Under the pieces are notes generated by a model. That model was not told the origin of the DNA and made no database searches. It saw only the letters and a list, made by a program, of their open reading frames with translations. Shown piece by piece: positions 59,242 through 64,000 of a DNA stretch of 64,000 nucleotides (position 1 is the first letter of the stretch; every line of letters starts with the position of its first letter). The stretch covers positions 3,863,001 to 3,927,000 of the forward strand of contig NZ_JAOTIK010000001.1 of assembly GCF_030116705.1 (NCBI RefSeq). Reading direction: 5' to 3'. This stretch comes from Streptomyces sp. ML-6 (GTDB lineage: Bacteria > Actinomycetota > Actinomycetes > Streptomycetales > Streptomycetaceae). The position numbers were made by a program, and so were the translations under genes.

Positions 59242-60546
59242 TCACTCCTGCCCTGAGGGCCGGAGTGCCGTGCTGGCGGTGCGGCTCCATCGGAACATCG
59301 CCGCGGCGACGACCGCGTAGAGGACAGCCACTCCGATCACTACCGCGGGCGACCGTCCGTCGGGCGGCAGGGTCACGGCGGCGACGGCGGCGGCCCCCAC
59401 GAAGGCGACGTTGAACAGTACGTCGTAGAGGGAGAAGACCCGACCGCGGTAGAAGTCGTCCACCGAGGTCTGCACCACCGTGTCCGTCGCGATCTTCACG
59501 CCCTGGGTGACCAGCCCGAGAACGAACGCCGCGACCAGCATTGGCGCGGGGACGAACCACAGCCCCAGCGCGGGTTCGAGGACGGCGGCCGTCGCCGCGC
59601 ACACCGCCATCCAGCCGAACCGTCCGAACCGGCCCACTGCCCAGGGCGACAGCACGGCTGCCGTGAAGAACCCCGCACCGGAGGCACCCACCGCCAGTCC
59701 GAGAAGGGCCAGCCCCTCGGAATCGGTACCGGCCCAGGCGTACCGGCAGAGCATCAGCACCGTCACGGTCAGGGCCCCGTAGCAGAAGCGGATCACGGCC
59801 ATGGCGGCCAGCGCCCGGCCGGCCGGCTTTCGCTCCGCCAGGTGACGCAGACCGTCGGCGAGGCCCCGTGCGGTGACTGCCAGGGCCGCCCCCAGGCGGG
59901 CACGGTTCCCCTCCTGATCCGGCCCGAGCAACCGGATGCCAAGAGTCAGGGAGGTCAGCGCCGAGGAGAGGTAGAGCAACGCGGCCAGCAGCACCACTAC
60001 GGCGTCGGAGTCCGAGACCAGCAGCCGCACGACGAAGGCGAGACCACCGCCGGCCGTGGCGGCGAGCGTACCGGCTGTGGGCGAGAGCGAGTTGGCCAGC
60101 ACCAGCCGGTCGTCGTCGACCACTCGTGGCAGTGCTGCCGAGAGACCGGCCAGCACGAAGCGGTTCACCGCGGTGACGCACAGGGCCGAGGTGTAGAAGA
60201 GCCATTCGGGCGCGGAGCCGAGGATCAGGAGCGCGGTGCAGCAGGCGAGCGCGGCGCGCAGCAGATTGCCGTACAGGAAGACCTGACGGCGCGACCAGCG
60301 GTCCAGCAGGACACCGGCGAAGGGGCCGACAAGCGAGTACGGCAGCAGCAGAACGGCCATTGCCGAGGCGATGGCACCGGCCGAGGCCTGTTTCTCCGGG
60401 GAGAAGACGACGTGTGCCGCCAGCGCCACCTGGTAGACACCGTCGGCGGACTGGGAGAGGAGTCGTACGGCGAGCAGACGACGGAAGTTTCGAAGGCGCA
60501 GAAGAACGCGCAGATCACCGACGACGGCCATGCGATCAAGAGTCAC
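59242..60546 (-). CDS. MFS transporter
   Basis: 434 aa (GTG at 60546; an ATG five codons in is an alternative, neither has a clear ribosome site). About 10-12 membrane helices; the A-like loop PFAGVLLDRWSRRQVFLYGN is the major-facilitator signature, with FYRGRVFSLYDVLFNVAFVG in the second half. Likely an exporter of small molecules; substrate unknown. Lies downstream of ino1 on the same strand, separated by a hairpin. Confidence 0.9.
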   Translation of the reverse strand: MTLDRMAVVGDLRVLLRLRNFRRLLAVRLLSQSADGVYQVALAAHVVFSPEKQASAGAIASAMAVLLLPYSLVGPFAGVLLDRWSRRQVFLYGNLLRAALACCTALLILGSAPEWLFYTSALCVTAVNRFVLAGLSAALPRVVDDDRLVLANSLSPTAGTLAATAGGGLAFVVRLLVSDSDAVVVLLAALLYLSSALTSLTLGIRLLGPDQEGNRARLGAALAVTARGLADGLRHLAERKPAGRALAAMAVIRFCYGALTVTVLMLCRYAWAGTDSEGLALLGLAVGASGAGFFTAAVLSPWAVGRFGRFGWMAVCAATAAVLEPALGLWFVPAPMLVAAFVLGLVTQGVKIATDTVVQTSVDDFYRGRVFSLYDVLFNVAFVGAAAVAAVTLPPDGRSPAVVIGVAVLYAVVAAAMFRWSRTASTALRPSGQE

Positions 60547-60553
60547 ATACGCC

Positions 60554-60586
60554 GAGGGCCCCCGGGCGGATTACCCAGGAGCCCTC
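60554..60586 (-). terminator. Probable ino1 terminator
   Basis: GAGGGCCCCCGGG pairs with CCCAGGAGCCCTC (two G-U or mismatched positions), 7-nt loop, between ino1 and the MFS gene. Confidence 0.55.
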
Positions 60587-60655
60587 GACGATGCGGAGGG
60601 GCGGGAGCGTTGCCGCTCCTCGCCGGGCCGCGCCGACGCACCGTGTCCGGTCGCG

Positions 60656-61738
60656 TCAGTTGGAGACCTCGCCGCGGATGAACTTCTCGACGTTCTCGCG
60701 GGCCTCGTCGTCGAAGTACTGGACCGGCGGGGACTTCATGAAGTACGAGGACGCGGAGAGGATCGGGCCACCGATGCCGCGGTCCTTGGCGATCTTCGCG
60801 GCGCGAAGGGCGTCGATGATGACACCGGCGGAGTTCGGGGAGTCCCAGACCTCGAGCTTGTACTCCAGGTTCAGCGGAACGTCACCGAAGGCGCGACCCT
60901 CCAGGCGCACGTAGGCCCACTTGCGGTCGTCCAGCCAGGCGACGTAGTCCGACGGACCGATGTGGACGTTGTTCTCACCGAGCTCACGGTCCCGGATCTG
61001 GGAGGTGACGGCCTGCGTCTTGGAGATCTTCTTGGACTCCAGGCGCTCGCGCTCGAGCATGTTCTTGAAGTCCATGTTGCCGCCGACGTTCAGCTGCATC
61101 GTGCGGTCCAGGATGACGCCCCGGTCCTCGAAGAGCTTCGCCATCACGCGGTGCGTGATGGTGGCGCCGACCTGCGACTTGATGTCGTCACCGACGATCG
61201 GGACACCGGCCTCGGTGAACTTGTCCGCCCACTCCTTGGTACCGGCGATGAAGACCGGGAGGGCGTTGACGAACGCGACCTTGGCGTCGATGGCGCACTG
61301 CGCGTAGAACTTCGCAGCGACCTCGGAACCGACCGGCAGGTAGCAGACGAGGACGTCGACCTTGCGGTCCTTGAGGACCTGGACGACGTCGACCGGGGCC
61401 TCGGAGGACTCCTCGATCGTCTGGCGGTAGTACTTGCCGAGACCGTCGTGGGTGTGGCCACGCTGGACGGTGACGCCGGAGGTCGGCACGTCGCAGAGCT
61501 TGATGGTGTTGTTCTCGCTGGCACCGATGGCGTCCGCGAGGTCGAGGCCGACCTTCTTCGCGTCGACGTCGAAGGCGGCGACGAACTCGACGTCACGCAC
61601 GTGGTAGTCGCCGAACTGGACGTGCATCAGACCGGGCACCTTGCCGGCCGGATTGGCGTCCTTGTAGTACTCGACGCCCTGGACCAGCGAGGCGGCGCAG
61701 TTGCCCACGCCGACGATGGCTACGCGAACCGAACCCAT
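60656..61738 (-). CDS. ino1: Inositol-1-phosphate (myo-inositol-phosphate) synthase
   Basis: 360 aa from the ATG opening [20 protein letters not shown] with AGGGAGC upstream. NAD-binding GVGNCAASL, catalytic-domain blocks [46 protein letters not shown] and [11 protein letters not shown]. Converts glucose 6-phosphate to inositol 1-phosphate, the precursor of mycothiol and phosphatidylinositol in actinobacteria. The PadR gene ends 62 bp upstream and probably regulates or is cotranscribed with it. Confidence 0.96.
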   Translation of the reverse strand: MGSVRVAIVGVGNCAASLVQGVEYYKDANPAGKVPGLMHVQFGDYHVRDVEFVAAFDVDAKKVGLDLADAIGASENNTIKLCDVPTSGVTVQRGHTHDGLGKYYRQTIEESSEAPVDVVQVLKDRKVDVLVCYLPVGSEVAAKFYAQCAIDAKVAFVNALPVFIAGTKEWADKFTEAGVPIVGDDIKSQVGATITHRVMAKLFEDRGVILDRTMQLNVGGNMDFKNMLERERLESKKISKTQAVTSQIRDRELGENNVHIGPSDYVAWLDDRKWAYVRLEGRAFGDVPLNLEYKLEVWDSPNSAGVIIDALRAAKIAKDRGIGGPILSASSYFMKSPPVQYFDDEARENVEKFIRGEVSN

Positions 61739-61775
61739 TCCGGTTGCTCCCTGTGTGTTTTGGATGTTCCCTATG

Positions 61776-61801
61776 AAGCCCCGCGGATCTGCGGGGGCCT
61801 C
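61776..61801 (-). terminator. Hairpin after padR
   Basis: GCCCCGCG / TGCGGGGGC-type stem at the end of the padR gene, upstream of ino1; it may attenuate rather than end readthrough. Confidence 0.5.
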
Positions 61802-62507
61802 ACTTTGCGGTGTCGTCGGACGGATCCGGCGGGGAGTCACCCCTGCGCCGGGGCAGGCCGTCCGTCTCTCCTGCTGTGTTCTGCTGAGCTTCGCTCCCGG
61901 GCGAGGATCGTCGCTGATCCCGTCCCGACCGCTCGCTCTCGATGAGCTCGTTCAGCCAGCGCACTTCGCGCTCCACGGATTCCATGCCGTGTCGCTGCAG
62001 CTCAAGCGTGTAGTCGTCGAGGCGCTCACGAGTGCGGGCCAAGGAGGCCCGCATCTTCTCCAGGCGTTCCTCCAGCCGGCTGCGCCGGCCCTCCAGCACA
62101 CGCATCCGGACCTCGCGCTCCGTCTGGCCGAAGAAGGCGAAACGGGCCGCGAAGTGCTCGTCCTCCCAGGAGTCGGGACCGGTGTGCGAGAGCAGCTCCT
62201 CGAAGTGCTCCTTACCTTCCGCCGTCAGCCGGTAGACGATTTTCGCGCGGCGCCCGGCCAGTGAGGAGGCGGGAGCGGCCACACGGCCGGTGGGTGGCGG
62301 GAGGTCGGCGGGAGCGCTCCCCGGTTCCTCGATCAACCAGCCGTTGGCGACCAGCGTCTTGAGGCAGGGATAGAGGGTGCCGTAACTGAAGGCGCGAAAG
62401 ATCCCCAGTGAGGTGTTGAGGCGTTTGCGCAGCTCGTACCCATGCATCGGGGATTCACGGAGCAGACCGAGAACGGCGAATTCGAGGATGCCGGAGCGCC
62501 TGCTCAA
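61800..62507 (-). CDS. PadR family transcriptional regulator
   Basis: 235 aa from a TTG at 62507, chosen because GAGGAGG lies five bases upstream and the PadR fold starts at once ([18 protein letters not shown]); the open frame reaches 62837 without support. Winged helix 1-85 with [13 protein letters not shown] and [19 protein letters not shown]; then a Pro-rich insert and a C-terminal helical dimerisation region (about 150-205, heavily charged). A 23-bp palindrome 84 bp upstream is its likely operator, so autoregulation is expected. Inducer unknown. Confidence 0.93.
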   Translation of the reverse strand: MSRRSGILEFAVLGLLRESPMHGYELRKRLNTSLGIFRAFSYGTLYPCLKTLVANGWLIEEPGSAPADLPPPTGRVAAPASSLAGRRAKIVYRLTAEGKEHFEELLSHTGPDSWEDEHFAARFAFFGQTEREVRMRVLEGRRSRLEERLEKMRASLARTRERLDDYTLELQRHGMESVEREVRWLNELIESERSGRDQRRSSPGSEAQQNTAGETDGLPRRRGDSPPDPSDDTAK

Positions 62508-62918
62508 CTTCGCCTCCTCGTTCTCCGAGTGCTTTCGGGGAACCTCTGAAGCGGTCCCGCGGAACCCTGTGCCGGGCTGATGTACCGAGCTGATGTATCG
62601 ACTCGATACATCACGACGATAGATCGGTGACAGCGTTGCGACAAGAGGGGGCATCGTGAACGGCGTCACATCGTGAATTCGTAGGCACCGACTTGCGTTG
62701 TTTGAGGTGAAGTTCGGCCCTAGGCGGGTTTTGACCGTGCGTAGTCTGTGCGGCATGCAGACCACCGGGAACCGCGTGACGCCCCCGCGCGTCAGTTTTC
62801 GCGGACTAGCCGGACGCACTGCGGGCGGGCCCGTCACCAGGCTGGCCCGTCATTCGGGGGGACCGGATCTCAACTGCCGCTTCCAGGCGCTCTCGCCTGC
62901 CCGAGGAGTAGTCGTTCG
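62508..62918. promoter_or_regulatory. 411-bp divergent spacer, padR and class A PBP
   Basis: Holds the PadR operator (62591-62613) near padR and the leader of the rightward penicillin-binding protein gene with GAGGAG ribosome site. Between about 62640 and 62900 no gene or further palindrome is evident. Confidence 0.6.
62591..62613. promoter_or_regulatory. PadR-type operator
   Basis: Perfect inverted repeat TGATGTATCGA-C-TCGATACATCA (11-bp arms, 1-bp centre). It contains the ATGT...ACAT ends typical of PadR operators. Located 84 bp upstream of the padR start, between padR and the PBP gene. Confidence 0.85.
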
Positions 62919-64000
62919 ATGAGCGAGCACCGTCGCAAAGCGCCGCAGCCACAGGGTGGCGGGCGTGCAGCGGCCAGACGAGCAGCCCAGCGTTCCTCAG
63001 GACGCCGCGCAGCTCCGTCACATGGAGTGACGTCTGAAACACCTTCCGATTCGTACGGCGGACGCGCCGAGGCCAGACGCGCCGCCCAGCGGGGCGGCGG
63101 GAGCCGTCGTGCCGCCGAGGGCGGTGGGGCGGGCCGCGGGGGCGGCGGCCGTCGCCGTGGTGGCGGCGACGGAGGGCCCGAGGAGCCGGGCCGGGGGCGG
63201 GGCCGTGGCGCCCGGCGTCCGGGCAAGAAACGCTTCATCGACTACCCCCGTGCCGACAAGGACGGCTTCCGGCGCTGGGTTCCGTCCTGGAAGCTGGCCT
63301 CCGGCCTCTGCATCGGCTTCCTCGGCCTGCTCATGGGCCTCGCCGGTCTCGCCTACGCGATGGTCGACCAGCCCAAGGTGAACGAGGCCGCGAAGGCGCA
63401 GAACAACGTCTACTACTGGGACGACGGCACGCAGATGGTCGCCACGGGCGGTGAGGTCAACCGTCAGATCATCAACTATGAGCAGATCCCCAAGGCGATG
63501 CGGGACGCCGTCATCTCGGCCGAGAACAAGACCTTCGAGCACGACCGGGGCATCGACCCCATGGGCATCGCCCGAGCCCTGTTCAACATGGCCACCGGGG
63601 GCGAGACGCAGGGTGGTTCCACGATCACCCAGCAGTACGTGAAGAACTCGCGTCTGTCCCAGGAACAGACCCTGAGCCGGAAGTTCCAGGAACTCTTCAT
63701 CACGCTCAAAGTCAACAACAGCATGAAGAAGAATCAGATCATCACGGGCTATCTCAACGTCTCGTACTACGGTCGAGGTGCTTCGGGTCTCCAGGCGGCG
63801 GCCCGTACGTACTACGGCAAGGACGCGATAGACCTGAATCCGAGCGAGTGCGCGTTCCTGGCGACGCTGCTCAAGGGTGCGTCCTACTACGACCCGGCGG
63901 GCGCTCCCGATGTCGACCCCGAGCAGGCGACCAAGGAACTGAACACCGAGCGGGCCAAGAAGCGCTGGAAGTGGATCCTCGACGAAGAGGTGAAGGACGG
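62919..64000 (+). CDS. Class A penicillin-binding protein, 3' end cut by window edge
   Basis: About 360 codons visible; continues beyond the window. ATG with GAGGAG upstream. Residues 1-about 120 are a basic Arg/Gly/Ala-rich cytoplasmic tail; one membrane helix at about 128-150 (LASGLCIGFLGLLMGLAGLA); then the GT51 glycosyltransferase domain with AVISAENKTFEHDRGIDPMG (catalytic Glu), GGSTITQQYVKN and RKFQELFITLKV. The transpeptidase part lies outside the window. Makes and cross-links peptidoglycan. Confidence 0.95.
   Translation, partial: MSEHRRKAPQPQGGGRAAARRAAQRSSGRRAAPSHGVTSETPSDSYGGRAEARRAAQRGGGSRRAAEGGGAGRGGGGRRRGGGDGGPEEPGRGRGRGARRPGKKRFIDYPRADKDGFRRWVPSWKLASGLCIGFLGLLMGLAGLAYAMVDQPKVNEAAKAQNNVYYWDDGTQMVATGGEVNRQIINYEQIPKAMRDAVISAENKTFEHDRGIDPMGIARALFNMATGGETQGGSTITQQYVKNSRLSQEQTLSRKFQELFITLKVNNSMKKNQIITGYLNVSYYGRGASGLQAAARTYYGKDAIDLNPSECAFLATLLKGASYYDPAGAPDVDPEQATKELNTERAKKRWKWILDEEVKD

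Overview
The window is the replication-origin core of a Streptomyces chromosome. Reasons: very high GC with strong GC3 bias; dnaN-oriC-dnaA-rpmH order with many TTGTCCACA-type DnaA boxes; a DnaA with a very long Pro/Gln-rich linker; crgA; class E sortases; and seven exact copies of the parS sequence GTTTCACGTGAAAC spread over the 64 kb. The species cannot be named from this alone. No mobile element, CRISPR array, rRNA or integrated element is seen. The region is conserved core with a few poorly understood genes.

Layout. 0-3.1 kb: a J-domain protein (cut by the left edge), a DUF2252 protein, a parS site and tRNA-Leu(CAG). 3.4-11.5 kb: the rightward growth and signalling operon fhaA-fhaB-PP2C-RodA/FtsW-pbpA-pknB. 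11.7-16.4 kb: a leftward cluster with three class E sortases, a glutamine amidotransferase (PabA/TrpG type), a 60-aa membrane protein and a DUF881 protein. 16.5-20.1 kb: crgA, an intergenic DnaA-box cluster, rhomboid protease, cyclophilin and a DUF5324-like protein. 20.3-27.5 kb: tRNA-Ala(TGC), an HTH protein, a second membrane Ser/Thr kinase, a paralogous pair of secreted membrane-anchored proteins (one with a von Willebrand A domain), a 44-aa DLW-type protein, a Thr/Asn-rich secreted protein and tRNA-Ile(GAT). 27.6-40.4 kb: leftward replication genes DUF3566-gyrA-gyrB-DUF721-recF-gnd-dnaN, oriC, dnaA.

40.8-46.8 kb: rightward rpmH-rnpA-yidD-yidC-jag-rsmG-parA-parB. 47.1-57.4 kb: a GNAT protein, then leftward genes read from 57.4 kb down: DUF6049, murJ, a separate pseudokinase, sigM, its anti-sigma factor and trxB-trxA. 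trxB is preceded by a textbook SigR promoter (GGAAT-N18-GTT). 57.6-64 kb: CCA-adding-type nucleotidyltransferase, two parS sites, an MFS transporter, ino1, a PadR regulator with a clear palindromic operator, and a class A penicillin-binding protein cut by the right edge.

How it fits together. Three systems overlap here. (1) Replication and segregation: oriC, DnaA, DnaN, RecF, gyrase, ParA, ParB and parS, with outlying DnaA boxes in the crgA/rhomboid spacer and the parA leader. (2) Cell-wall synthesis under phospho-control: PknB, PP2C, FhaA, FhaB, RodA/PbpA, MurJ, its pseudokinase, the class A PBP and CrgA. (3) Surface and redox functions: sortases, thioredoxin system, SigM with its anti-sigma. 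The least explained pieces are the vWA/non-vWA secreted pair next to the second kinase, and the DNA sites whose roles overlap (parS inside coding sequence or inside a terminator hairpin).
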